This document shows positions 1 through 8,352 of a stretch of 64,000 nucleotides of DNA, piece after piece (within the stretch, counting starts at the first letter, position 1; every line of letters begins with the position of its first letter). The notes under the pieces are model-generated. The model searched no databases and was not told where the DNA came from. It worked only from the letters and a program-made list of their open reading frames with translations. This DNA is from Sphingomonadaceae bacterium OTU29LAMAA1. GTDB lineage: Bacteria; Pseudomonadota; Alphaproteobacteria; Sphingomonadales; Sphingomonadaceae. The translations under genes were made by a program, and so were the position numbers. The stretch is taken from NCBI GenBank assembly GCA_024072375.1, contig CP099617.1, forward strand, positions 2,026,001 to 2,090,000, given 5' to 3'.

Positions 1-1
1 C

Positions 2-652
2 CTGCCGATGCCCGTCCACGACACGCATGACGGCGCGACCGAGAGCGTGTTCGAGGAGAAATGGGCGCGGTTGAGCGATGGCGCGGACTTCCTGATCGTC
101 GACACCCCCGGCCGCGACGATTATTTCGCGCGCACTGCGGCGGCGCTGTCGAACACGCTGGTGACGCCGATGAACGACAGCTTCGTCGATTTCGACCTGA
201 TCGGACAGGTCGATCCGGAAACGTTCAACGTCACCCGACCCAGCTTCTATTCGGAACTGATCTGGGACGCGCGCAAGCAGCGCGCACGCGCCGACGGGAC
301 GCAGATCGACTGGGTCGTGCTACGCAATCGCCTGCAACATATCGAGGCGCGCAACATGCGCCGCGTATCGGATGCGCTGGGGCAATTGGCCAAGCGCGTC
401 GGATTCCGTATCATTCCGGGACTCGGCGAGCGCGTGATCTATCGCGAACTGTTCCCCGCCGGGCTGACGATGATCGACGCGAAGGAATTTGGCGCGATGG
501 GCCTCGGCCATGTCGCCTCGCGGCAGGAATTGCGCGAGATGATGAGTGCGTTGCAGCTGCCCGAACCCGCTGCCCCCGAATCGGCGGCACCCGGATCCGC
601 TGCTCCTGCGCCCACCGCCCCTGAATCCGTCTCGCCCGAAGTCGCCGCATGA
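2..652 (+). CDS. mipZ: MipZ-type division-plane positioning ATPase, 5' truncated by the window edge
   Basis: The last 217 codons of a ParA/MinD-family P-loop ATPase. MipZ forms gradients from the ParB-bound pole and keeps FtsZ away from it, so division occurs at midcell. The visible part carries the switch-like VDTPGRDD motif, the long insert with the NRLQHIEARNMRR stretch and the Y-R-ELFPAGLTMID ending that are typical of alphaproteobacterial MipZ. The Walker A motif must lie upstream of the window. The last 35 or so residues are a low-complexity Ala/Pro/Glu tail. The frame is open to the window start, so the ATG at position 8 is probably internal. The stop overlaps the next start (ATGA at 649-652), which suggests translational coupling to the J-domain gene. 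Confidence 0.85.
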   Translation: MPMPVHDTHDGATESVFEEKWARLSDGADFLIVDTPGRDDYFARTAAALSNTLVTPMNDSFVDFDLIGQVDPETFNVTRPSFYSELIWDARKQRARADGTQIDWVVLRNRLQHIEARNMRRVSDALGQLAKRVGFRIIPGLGERVIYRELFPAGLTMIDAKEFGAMGLGHVASRQELREMMSALQLPEPAAPESAAPGSAAPAPTAPESVSPEVAA

Positions 653-912
653 TGAAATGGCTGCTCGCCATCGGACTGATCTGGCTCGCCTGGCGTTATC
701 TGCGACCTAAGCCGAAGCGCGTGACGCTGACCGATCGCCAGCAGGCGCGACAGGTGCTCGGCGTCGGCGCGTCGGCGGACGAGGGCGAGATTCGTGCCGC
801 GCATCGCCGCTTGCTGGCCGATGTTCACCCCGACCGGGGCGGATCGGCAGAGCGCAGCACCGAGATCAATGCGGCACGCGACCTGCTGATCGGCGCACTG
901 CGTCAGGGATGA
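649..912 (+). CDS. Small membrane-anchored J-domain protein
   Basis: An 87-residue protein with one N-terminal membrane segment (about residues 3-18, then a basic RPKPKR stop-transfer stretch) followed by a DnaJ-type J domain. The HPD tripeptide needed to stimulate Hsp70 ATPase is intact (HPDRGG). There is no Gly/Phe region or zinc finger, so this is a class C (DnaJC-like) co-chaperone that presumably recruits DnaK to the cytoplasmic membrane face. It overlaps mipZ by four bases. Its client is unknown. Confidence 0.85.
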   Translation: MMKWLLAIGLIWLAWRYLRPKPKRVTLTDRQQARQVLGVGASADEGEIRAAHRRLLADVHPDRGGSAERSTEINAARDLLIGALRQG

Positions 913-922
913 CGGCGCGTTG

Positions 923-2290
923 ATGGCGCACGTGCTGGCCCCCGCAATCCTGCGGGAATACGACATCCGCGGTACGGTCGGGCGCAACCTGGGCGTCGCC
1001 GACGCCGTCGCCATCGGCCGCAGCTTCGCCACCCGCGTGCGGCAGGCCGGCGGCACTCGCGTTGCGGTGGGACGCGACGGGCGGTTGTCGTCGCCCGAAC
1101 TGGAGGCGGCGTTGGTCGAGGGATTGACCGCCGGCGGCGTCGACGTGGTGCGGATCGGCGTCGGACCGACGCCGATGCTCTATTATGCGGAGGCGACGCT
1201 GGAGGTGGACGCCGGCGTGCACGTCACCGGCAGCCACAATCCACGCGACGACAATGGCTTCAAGATGGTGCTCGGCCATCGCTCCTTTTACGGTGCCGAT
1301 GTCGTCGATCTCGCCCGCATCGCCGCCGCGGGCGCGTGGAGCGAGGGCACGGGCACGGCTGTCGATCTCGAGGTGTGCGAGGCCTATGTCGGACGCCTGA
1401 TGGCGGGCTATGCCGGTGGCAGCTACCGCATCGGCTGGGACTGCGGCAACGGCGCTGCCGGCCCTGCGGTGGAGCGGCTGGTGGCGCAACTGCCGGGGGA
1501 GCATCACTTGCTGTACCCTGATGTCGACGGTCGTTTTCCCAACCACCATCCCGACCCGACCGTGGAAGCGAACCTCGGCGACCTGAAGTCGCTGGTTCGC
1601 GAGCGGGGGCTCGATTTCGGCATCGCCTTCGACGGCGACGGCGATCGCATCGGTGCTGTCGATGGCGAGGGACGCGTGCTGTGGGGCGACCAGCTGCTCG
1701 GCATCCTGATCGAGCCGGTCCTCGCCGAGTTGCGCGGCGCAACTGTCGTCGCCGACGTCAAATCGTCGCGCTACGTGTTCGACCGGATCGAAGCACTCGG
1801 CGGCAAGGCGGTGATGGGCGCGACCGGCCACAGCCTGATGAAGGAAGCGATGCTGGCGCACCATGCCCCGATCGCGGGCGAACTGAGCGGCCACATCTTC
1901 TTTGCACACGGCTGGTACGGGTTCGACGATGCGTTGTACGCCGCGATCCAGCTGATCCGTGCGGTGCACCTGTCGGGCCAGTCGCTCACCGAACTGCGAT
2001 CGGCCATGCCGCCGCTGGTCAACACGCCCGATCTGCGCTTTCCGGTCGATCCGGTGCGCAAGTTCGCGGTAATAGACGAGGTCCGCGCACGGCTGGAGGC
2101 GCGCGGCGTAACGGTCGTCGGGATCGACGGCGTCCGCGTCACCACGCCCGAGGGCTGGTGGCTGCTGCGCGCGTCGAACACGCAGGACGTGCTGACCGCG
2201 CGTGCGGAGGCGGAAAACCAGGCGGGGCTTGATGTCCTGCTCGCGCAGATCGACGCCGAACTCGCGGCATCCGGCGTCGCACGTGATTGA
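923..2290 (+). CDS. Phosphoglucomutase/phosphomannomutase
   Basis: A 455-residue alpha-D-phosphohexomutase, cytoplasmic, interconverting glucose-1-P/glucose-6-P and mannose-1-P/mannose-6-P to supply nucleotide sugars for envelope polysaccharides. In sphingomonads the equivalent enzyme (PgmG) feeds exopolysaccharide synthesis. The N-terminal REYDIRG motif, the phosphoserine loop TGSHNP (Ser104), the metal loop DGDGDR (237-242), the sugar-specificity loop GELSGH and a C-terminal phosphate-binding RASNT stretch are all intact. A TTG at 920 is directly followed by ATG at 923; I take the ATG as start. It lies 10 bases after the J-domain gene and may be co-transcribed with it. Confidence 0.93.
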   Translation: MAHVLAPAILREYDIRGTVGRNLGVADAVAIGRSFATRVRQAGGTRVAVGRDGRLSSPELEAALVEGLTAGGVDVVRIGVGPTPMLYYAEATLEVDAGVHVTGSHNPRDDNGFKMVLGHRSFYGADVVDLARIAAAGAWSEGTGTAVDLEVCEAYVGRLMAGYAGGSYRIGWDCGNGAAGPAVERLVAQLPGEHHLLYPDVDGRFPNHHPDPTVEANLGDLKSLVRERGLDFGIAFDGDGDRIGAVDGEGRVLWGDQLLGILIEPVLAELRGATVVADVKSSRYVFDRIEALGGKAVMGATGHSLMKEAMLAHHAPIAGELSGHIFFAHGWYGFDDALYAAIQLIRAVHLSGQSLTELRSAMPPLVNTPDLRFPVDPVRKFAVIDEVRARLEARGVTVVGIDGVRVTTPEGWWLLRASNTQDVLTARAEAENQAGLDVLLAQIDAELAASGVARD

Positions 2291-2321
2291 CAGGCATCAT
2301 ACACCCGATAGGATTTCGCCC

Positions 2322-2789
2322 ATGTCGGGGACCTATGTCGCAGAACGTCCGGTGGACAGCTTTCGCTCGAGCACCAATCGCTGGCTGCTCGGCAGCTTCG
2401 CCGGCTGGCTGACGATCCTGTCCTGCGTCATCGGGATCGGGCTGGTGATCATCGCCTGGCGCTGGTTGCAGAACATGGCATCGGCATATGAGATCACGGA
2501 CCAGCGGCTGATCGTGCGCCGCGGGCTGATCATGAAGTCGATCGACGAGATCGAGCTGTACCGGGTGAAGGACGTGCGGGTCCGCTTCTCGCTGATCAAC
2601 CAGCTTGCCGATATCGGTACGATCACCATCACCTCGTCCGATCGCACCACCGGCAATCAGGAGTTCGTTCTCCGTGACGTCCCCGCCGCGCGCGAACGGC
2701 GCGAAGGCATCCGCAAGCTGGTCGACCGCGCGCGCCAGCGTCGCGGCGTGCGCGAGCTGGATGTGGATGCCGAGGATGGCTTCCGCTAA
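2322..2789 (+). CDS. PH domain-containing membrane protein (bPH2/DUF304 type)
   Basis: A 155-residue protein with a transmembrane hairpin (about residues 25-50, ending in WLQNM) followed by a bacterial PH-like domain: YEITDQRLIVRRG, then IDEIELYRVKDVRV, then a TITITSSD strand. This architecture is common in small bacterial membrane proteins of unknown function; lipid or protein binding is assumed rather than shown. I chose the ATG at 2322 because the family signature starts shortly after it and an AGGA lies nine bases upstream. Longer in-frame extensions overlap the mutase gene and have no family-like sequence. Confidence 0.75.
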   Translation: MSGTYVAERPVDSFRSSTNRWLLGSFAGWLTILSCVIGIGLVIIAWRWLQNMASAYEITDQRLIVRRGLIMKSIDEIELYRVKDVRVRFSLINQLADIGTITITSSDRTTGNQEFVLRDVPAARERREGIRKLVDRARQRRGVRELDVDAEDGFR

Positions 2790-2931
2790 GTCTAGCGTGC
2801 TTTCCGCACGGGCGGGCGCGAGCTTAAGGGCAAATGTAAGACCGATCATCATGCCTTCTCCGCGACGGGAGCAACGAAGACGCCGCATGCACCGCTGGCA
2901 TAATCCGCGCCTATGCCCCATTTAGAGGGCA

Positions 2932-3690
2932 ATGCGCCCCGTCCCCCAGATCATCCGCGTCATCGACCTCGAAACCACCGGCAGCGCGCCGCCCGCGCAT
3001 GGCGTATGCGAGATCGGCTGGCAGGATGTCGCGCTGAAGGCCGACGGGCGCTGGGAGCTGGAGGGCGAAGGCGGATCGATCCTGGTCAATCCGGGACGCG
3101 CGATCCCGCCGATCACGCAGGCGATCCACCATATCCTCGACGAGGATGTCACAGAGGCGCCGTGGTGGCACGATGTCGCCCGCCGTGTGCTCGATCCCTA
3201 TCCCCGGCGCGTCGCGCTCGCGGCCCATCGCGCGGATTTCGAACAGCAATTCTGCACGTCCAACCTGACCCACGGTGCCGAGTGGATCTGCACGTGGAAA
3301 TGCGCGCTGCGGCTGTGGCCGGACTCCCCCAGCTTCTCCAATCAGGTGCTGCGCTACTGGCGGAAGCCGGACGGGCTGGACCAGCAGCGCGGCCTGCCCG
3401 TCCACCGCGCCTTTCCCGACGCCTATGTCACCGCGCACCATCTGCGTGACCAGTTGAACGAGGCTGGCGTCGCACAGCTGCTCGACTGGTCGCGCACGCC
3501 CGGCCTGATCCCGCGGGTCCGCTACGGCCCGCACCGCGGCAAGGCGTGGAACGAGCTGGACCACGACAGCCTGATGGCCTTCCTGACCGACCGCGATCCC
3601 GATATTCGCTTCACCGCCAATGCCGAGGCAGACCGGCGCAGCGGCGGCGGCGCGGTCGGCCGCAGCAATCCGCAGGAATTGTTGCTCTAA
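2932..3690 (+). CDS. DEDDh 3'-5' exonuclease, ExoX/DnaQ-like
   Basis: A 252-residue cytoplasmic exonuclease. Exo I motif VIDLETTG, a central AAHRADFE (Exo II) and the Exo III region HRAFPDAYVTAH provide the DEDDh acidic residues and the catalytic His. The C-terminal part (VRYGPHRGKAWNELD) resembles the small accessory domain found after the nuclease domain in ExoX-type enzymes. A role in DNA repair or turnover of DNA ends is inferred from the family. A GAGGG lies just upstream of the ATG. The 142-base gap before it (2790-2931) holds only a small GTGC/GCAC hairpin and no gene I can support. Confidence 0.85.
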   Translation: MRPVPQIIRVIDLETTGSAPPAHGVCEIGWQDVALKADGRWELEGEGGSILVNPGRAIPPITQAIHHILDEDVTEAPWWHDVARRVLDPYPRRVALAAHRADFEQQFCTSNLTHGAEWICTWKCALRLWPDSPSFSNQVLRYWRKPDGLDQQRGLPVHRAFPDAYVTAHHLRDQLNEAGVAQLLDWSRTPGLIPRVRYGPHRGKAWNELDHDSLMAFLTDRDPDIRFTANAEADRRSGGGAVGRSNPQELLL

Positions 3691-3744
3691 CGGATTGCGG
3701 CAGCGTCGCTGGCGTAACGATTTGCATTCCAGTAAGGCGAGGCG

Positions 3745-5256
3745 GTGCCCGGTCCTATCCGCAACCCCTTCGTCGTATCGGAAGGCCGCTTCGGCCGCGT
3801 GCTCGTCGCGTTCATGGCGCTGGGCTTCCTCGCACTGGTCGCCGCGGGGGTGGCCGCGGGCTGGGCGACGGGGCAGAACGAAGAGCATACCCGCTCGGTC
3901 AACCACACCTATGAGGTCGAACTGGCGGTCAGCAATGCCCGTCGCCTGATCGAGCAGGGCGAGGCGTCGCGGCGCGGCTATCTGCTCACCGGCAACACCG
4001 AATATCGCGACGCCTACCGCCGCTGGGCGGCCTCGCTGCCGGGCGCCCTGGTCCGGCTGCAAGCGCTGACGCGCGACAATCCCCGACAGGTCGATGCGGT
4101 CAAGGTGCTGCGGGCGGAAATCGCCGCCCTGCTTTATCAACGCGCCCGGACCATCGCGTTGATCGACGCCGGTCGGATCGGCGCTGCGACCACGCTGTTT
4201 CGCACCGAAGCCAGCGTCCGGCGGCTGGCCACGATTCGCACCGCGTTCGAGCGGATGGCCGCGGAGGAGCGTCGCCTGCTCGCCCGGCGCGATGCCGCGC
4301 AGCAGGCGAGCGTCCGCGTCTTCTATGCGATCCTCGCCGTCGCCGCGGTATTGCTGGTACTGGTCGCGCTCGCCTCGTTGTTGACGGTGATGCGCTACAC
4401 CCGCGACCTGTCGCGCTCACGCGACAACCTGCGCGATTTCAACGAGCGGCTGGAAGAGACCGTGGGAGAGCGCACCGCCGACCTCAGCCGCGCCAACGAA
4501 GAAATCCAGCGCTTCGCCTATATCGTCAGTCACGACCTGCGTTCGCCGCTGGTCAATGTGATGGGTTTCACCGCCGAGCTCTCCGCCGCGATCACGCCGC
4601 TCGCCGATCTGCTCGACAAGGCGGAGGCGGAATGCCCGCAGATCGTCAGCGAGGACGCACGCCTCGCGGTGCGCGAGGATCTGCCGGAGGCGATCGGCTT
4701 CATCCGCACCTCGACGCAGAAGATGGACCGGCTGATCAACGCCATCCTCAAGCTGTCGCGCGAGGGCCGGCGTGTCATCGCCCCCGAACCGATCGACCCG
4801 GCGATGCTGACCGAGACGATCGCGGGATCGATCCAGCACCTGCTCGACGATCGCGGCGTGACGCTGTCGGTCGCGCGGCCGGTGCCGGGTGTCGTCACCG
4901 ATCGCGTCGCGCTGGAACAGATCTTGTCGAACCTGATCGAAAACGCGACCAAATACCTCCAGCCCGGCCGCCCCGGCGAAATTCGGGTTTCGGGTGAAGA
5001 GCGACGCGGGCGCGTGATCCTGTCGGTCACCGACAATGGCCGGGGCATCGATCCGCGCGATCACCAGCGCATCTTCGACCTGTTCCGCCGGTCGGGGCAA
5101 CAGGACCAGCCCGGCGAAGGCATCGGACTGGCGCACGTCCGGGCGCTCGCCTATCGTCTCGGTGGCACGATCGACGTCGACAGCGAGCTTGGCCGCGGTT
5201 CGACGTTCCGCATCAACCTACCCAAGATCTACGAAGTGCAGGAAGCTACGCCATGA
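3745..5256 (+). CDS. Membrane sensor histidine kinase with CHASE3 domain
   Basis: A 503-residue protein with a GTG start. TM1 is about residues 20-41, then an extracytoplasmic four-helix CHASE3 sensor (ARRLIEQGEASRRGYLLTG is typical), TM2 about 194-216, and a short coiled linker. It continues with HisKA (H-box SHDLRSPL, phospho-accepting His263) and HATPase_c (N-box NLIENATKY, G1 DNGRGI, G2 GEGIGLAH). It resembles kinases that work with Rcp1/CheY-like regulators. The stop overlaps the start of the next gene (ATGA, 5253-5256), so the kinase and the single-domain regulator are almost surely partners. The ligand is unknown. Confidence 0.9.
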   Translation: MPGPIRNPFVVSEGRFGRVLVAFMALGFLALVAAGVAAGWATGQNEEHTRSVNHTYEVELAVSNARRLIEQGEASRRGYLLTGNTEYRDAYRRWAASLPGALVRLQALTRDNPRQVDAVKVLRAEIAALLYQRARTIALIDAGRIGAATTLFRTEASVRRLATIRTAFERMAAEERRLLARRDAAQQASVRVFYAILAVAAVLLVLVALASLLTVMRYTRDLSRSRDNLRDFNERLEETVGERTADLSRANEEIQRFAYIVSHDLRSPLVNVMGFTAELSAAITPLADLLDKAEAECPQIVSEDARLAVREDLPEAIGFIRTSTQKMDRLINAILKLSREGRRVIAPEPIDPAMLTETIAGSIQHLLDDRGVTLSVARPVPGVVTDRVALEQILSNLIENATKYLQPGRPGEIRVSGEERRGRVILSVTDNGRGIDPRDHQRIFDLFRRSGQQDQPGEGIGLAHVRALAYRLGGTIDVDSELGRGSTFRINLPKIYEVQEATP

Positions 5257-5699
5257 ACGCCCATCAATCCGTCGGCATCGTCATGATCGAGGACGACGAA
5301 GGCCATGCGCGCCTGATCGAAAAGAACATTCGTCGTGCGGGCATCCTCAACGACATCAAGCATTTCACCGACGGCACGCAGGCGCTGCACCATCTGTTCG
5401 ATGCGCCCGACGGCCCTGCCAAGAACGGGCCGGCGCTGGTGCTGCTCGATCTCAACCTGCCCGACATGAGTGGCACCGACATCCTGCAAAGGATCAAGGC
5501 GGAGAACAGCCCGCTGAAGCGGACGCCCGTCGTCGTGCTGACCACCACCGACGACAAGATCGAAATTCAGCGCTGCTACGATCTCGGCTGCAACGTCTAC
5601 ATCACCAAGCCGGTGAATTACGAAAGCTTCGCGCAGGCGATCCGCCAGCTGGGCCTGTTCCTGTCGGTGATCCAGGTCCCCGAGGTCGAGGAACACTGA
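5253..5699 (+). CDS. Single-domain response regulator (Rcp1/CheY-like)
   Basis: A 148-residue stand-alone receiver. The acidic pocket (IEDDEGH), phospho-acceptor Asp66 in LVLLDLNLP, the conserved Thr (VVVLTTTDD) and Lys (ITKPVN) are present. There is no output domain, so it probably passes phosphate to another protein or acts by protein-protein contact. It is translationally coupled to the upstream CHASE3 kinase and followed at once by a receiver/HisKA_2 kinase, suggesting a short phosphorelay. Confidence 0.9.
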   Translation: MNAHQSVGIVMIEDDEGHARLIEKNIRRAGILNDIKHFTDGTQALHHLFDAPDGPAKNGPALVLLDLNLPDMSGTDILQRIKAENSPLKRTPVVVLTTTDDKIEIQRCYDLGCNVYITKPVNYESFAQAIRQLGLFLSVIQVPEVEEH

Positions 5700-5701
5700 T
5701 C

Positions 5702-6745
5702 CTGTCCGACGTCCCCTCCCCCAGCGTCCTCTATATCGACGACGACGCCGGTATCCGGCGGCTGGCGGCGCGCGCGCTCGCCCGGCGCGGCTATCGCGTG
5801 ACGATGGCCGAGGGTGGCGCAGAAGGCGTGGTGCTGGCGGCGTCGCAGGAGTTCGATCTGGTCGCGGTCGACCATTACATGCCGGGCATGGACGGGCTCG
5901 AGACGCTGGAACGGCTTGGCGCACTGCCGGCCCCGCCGCCGGTGGTCTATGTCACCGGATCGGACGAGGGCCGTATCGCCGTCGCCGCATTGAAGGCCGG
6001 GGCGGCGGATTACGTCGTGAAGACGGTGGGAGAGGATTTCTTCGACCTGCTCGCCGCGAGCTTCCGTCAGGTGCTCGACCGCAGCCGGCTCGCGCGGGAA
6101 AAGACGCGCGCCGAGGAAGATCTTCGTGCCAGCAATGCCCGGCTTGAGGCGCTGCTCGGCGAGGTGAACCACCGCGTCGCCAATTCGCTGCAGCTGGTTT
6201 CCGCCATGGTACGGTTACAGGCCAGCGCGCTGATTGATCCGACCGCCCGCGCGGCGCTGGACGATACGCAGCGGCGCATCGGTGCGATCGCGCAGGTCCA
6301 CCGTCGTCTCTATTCCGCGAACGACGTCGAGAGCGTCGACATGCGCGACTATCTCGGCTCTCTCATCGAGGAGCTGACGGAAACCTTGTCGTGCGATAGC
6401 GCACCGCATGCCATGCGCCTCGTTGCCGAGCCGATCCGCCTGCCGACCGACAAGGCGGTATCGCTTGGCGTGATCGTCACCGAACTGGTCACCAACGCCT
6501 GCAAATACGCCTATCCCACCGGCGCCGGTGGCGAGATCCGGGTGATGTTGCGGCGTGAGGGCGACGACGTCTTCCTGCTCGCGGTAGAAGACGACGGCTG
6601 CGGCATGCCGGCCGAAGCGGCTCCGAAGGGCACCGGGCTCGGCACCAAGCTGATCCGTGCGATGGCGCAAAGCCTGCAGGCCGTCGTGGAGTACGAACCC
6701 CGCGATCCCGGCGTCCGGGCAACCTTGCGGGCGTCGCTGAGCTAG
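5702..6745 (+). CDS. Receiver-HisKA_2 sensor kinase, apparently with a non-ATG start
   Basis: About 347 residues: an N-terminal receiver (VLYIDDDAG; phospho-acceptor Asp57 in VDHYMPGMDG; Lys107), then a HisKA_2 dimerisation domain with the motif EVNHRVANSLQLV (His157) and an HATPase domain (TELVTNACKYAYP, DDGCGMP, GTGLGTKL). Kinases of this class often feed the alphaproteobacterial general stress response through PhyR. The frame has no ATG, GTG or TTG between the upstream gene and the receiver core; the first GTG/ATG pair falls inside the receiver. A GAGGA at 5688-5692 is placed 3, 6 and 9 bases before CTG 5696 (overlapping the previous TGA), ATC 5699 and CTG 5702. I give 5702 as a working start. 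The gene ends in a convergent stop overlap with the next gene. Confidence 0.8.
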   Translation: MSDVPSPSVLYIDDDAGIRRLAARALARRGYRVTMAEGGAEGVVLAASQEFDLVAVDHYMPGMDGLETLERLGALPAPPPVVYVTGSDEGRIAVAALKAGAADYVVKTVGEDFFDLLAASFRQVLDRSRLAREKTRAEEDLRASNARLEALLGEVNHRVANSLQLVSAMVRLQASALIDPTARAALDDTQRRIGAIAQVHRRLYSANDVESVDMRDYLGSLIEELTETLSCDSAPHAMRLVAEPIRLPTDKAVSLGVIVTELVTNACKYAYPTGAGGEIRVMLRREGDDVFLLAVEDDGCGMPAEAAPKGTGLGTKLIRAMAQSLQAVVEYEPRDPGVRATLRASLS

Positions 6746-7245
6746 TCACGGCGTCCGTCCGCTGGCTCCTGAACAGCGATCATCCCGCGACGCGTCCGCT
6801 CCAGCACCAGTCCGAACACCGCGTGGCTCGCCAGCCCGTACGCATGCGTGGATGCAGGTGTATCGGTCGGCGCCGGTCCCCAGCCCAATGCCGGCACCGC
6901 CGCGTCGTCGAGCAGCGTCGCGACACCGATGCCATAGGCCAGACCGAAGCCAGCCGTCGTCTCCGGCCAGCGCCGCGCCGCCAGCGCATAGCCGGCGCCC
7001 AGCGCCGCGCCGGTGACGTAATGCACCACCCCGCCCGCGGTTTCGCGATGCTTCTGCGTGACGGGATCGCCGGTGACCAGCCGCTTGGCACTGTCCGCCG
7101 CCTTCACCGTGGCGGGATCGTCGTTGCTGCCGCTTTGCCCGAAGGCGGACGCCGCCAGGCGCTGGAAGACATCCATCGCGGCGCTGGCGACAAGGCCACC
7201 GACGATACCGGAAGCGAGGGTTCTGGTGAGTGATGGCACTGGCAT
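6742..7245 (-). CDS. DUF1440-like small inner-membrane protein
   Basis: A 167-residue protein, mostly hydrophobic, with Gly-rich membrane segments (ASGIVGGLVASAAMDVFQ, VVHYVTGAALGAGYALAAR, GLAYGIGVATLL) and a C-terminal THAYGLASHAVFG segment typical of DUF1440 (YagU-type) proteins. Function is unknown. The ATG at 7245 has a GGGAG only one base away; a GTG two codons later (7239) has the better spacing of seven bases and may be the real start. Its TAG (6742-6744) overlaps the TAG of the plus-strand kinase, so the two genes are strictly convergent with no room for a separate terminator. Confidence 0.6.
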   Translation of the reverse strand: MPVPSLTRTLASGIVGGLVASAAMDVFQRLAASAFGQSGSNDDPATVKAADSAKRLVTGDPVTQKHRETAGGVVHYVTGAALGAGYALAARRWPETTAGFGLAYGIGVATLLDDAAVPALGWGPAPTDTPASTHAYGLASHAVFGLVLERTRRGMIAVQEPADGRRD

Positions 7246-7373
7246 TCTCCCGATCGTGATCCGGGTAACGCACCGATGTGGCGAGGGGTTCTTATGAAGG
7301 GCGGACACCGCGATCGGCGACGCTGATGCTGTCCCGTCATTGGTTTGCCAGCAGGCCGCACTAGATTGGTAAG

Positions 7374-8234
7374 ATGGGCGATATTCGCGAGACGATACAG
7401 GGGCAGGTTCATCGACTGGTCGGGTTTGGTGACGGTGCGGTCGACCTGACCCGCCCACCGGGCGACGACGGATTGTTCGGCCCCGGTTCGGCAGCCTGGG
7501 TCGTCCACGGCGACTTTACCGCGATGATGGCGGGTGGCGTCGCGGCGCTGTTGCTCCAGATGCTCCATCCGGGCGCGCTCGCGGGTGTGTGGGACCATTC
7601 GAATTTCCGGCGCGATATGCTCGGACGGCTGCGGCGGACGGCGCAGTTCATTTCGGGCACCACATATGGCGCCACCGCGACGGCGGAGGCCCTGATCGCG
7701 AAGGTGCGCACCATCCACGACCGGGTCGCGGGCACGCTGCCCGACGGTACGCCCTACAGCGCCAACGATCCCGACCTGCTGACCTGGGTTCATGTCGCCG
7801 AGGTCGGGAGTTTCCTCGCCGCGCATCGCCGTTACCGCGATCCGGCATTCCCGGATGCGGAACAGGATCGCTATCTGGCCGAATATGCGATCGTGGCGGA
7901 AAAGCTGGGCGCGACCGGCGTACCGCGAACCCGCAACCAGATCGATGCCTATATGGCGAGGATACGCCCGCAGCTTCGTGCCGACCATCGCACCCGCGAA
8001 GTCGCTCGCGCCTTGCTGCAACAGCAGCCCGCCAGTCTGGCGATGGCGCCGGCGCAGAAGCTGCTGATGGAGGGCGGTATCGATCTGCTGCCCGACTGGG
8101 CCGCCCGGATGCACGGATTGGAACGCCCGCTCGTCGGCAGGCCCGCCGTTCGCGCCGGCATGGCCGGGATCGGGTCCGTCCTCCGCTGGGCACTGCGCGA
8201 CGGGTCAGCCAGACGCGCGACGGAGCAGGCGTAG
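7374..8234 (+). CDS. Oxygenase MpaB family protein (DUF2236)
   Basis: A 286-residue cytoplasmic protein of the DUF2236 family, related to the latex-clearing protein Lcp and fungal MpaB', which are b-type heme oxygenases or hydrolase-like enzymes. Family hallmarks are the LLLQMLHPGALAGVWDHS segment, the RLRRTAQFI stretch and the TWVHVAEVGSF motif, whose histidines are candidate heme or metal ligands. The substrate is not predictable. It is divergent from the DUF1440 gene across 128 bases, where I see no convincing promoter. Confidence 0.8.
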   Translation: MGDIRETIQGQVHRLVGFGDGAVDLTRPPGDDGLFGPGSAAWVVHGDFTAMMAGGVAALLLQMLHPGALAGVWDHSNFRRDMLGRLRRTAQFISGTTYGATATAEALIAKVRTIHDRVAGTLPDGTPYSANDPDLLTWVHVAEVGSFLAAHRRYRDPAFPDAEQDRYLAEYAIVAEKLGATGVPRTRNQIDAYMARIRPQLRADHRTREVARALLQQQPASLAMAPAQKLLMEGGIDLLPDWAARMHGLERPLVGRPAVRAGMAGIGSVLRWALRDGSARRATEQA

Positions 8235-8352
8235 CCGTAACGGCCGCCTGCACGGAAACTGCACCGAAGAACGATCGCTTGCGCGCGGGCACCGCCATCG
8301 CCGCTCGATCCCCGTCCGTGATCTTGCACGCTGATCATGGAGGATTGGCGCG

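Noticed and set aside
649..912. J-domain gene as dedicated partner of the YegD-like Hsp70 at 14323-15603.
   Set aside because: The genes are 13 kb apart on opposite strands, and YegD-type proteins lack the substrate-binding domain; nothing in the sequence links them.
5036..5695. Upstream extension of the receiver-HisKA_2 kinase frame through the two preceding genes, with an ATG at 5036.
   Set aside because: It would overlap a complete response-regulator gene and the end of the CHASE3 kinase in another frame, and the extra 220 residues have no domain-like sequence.
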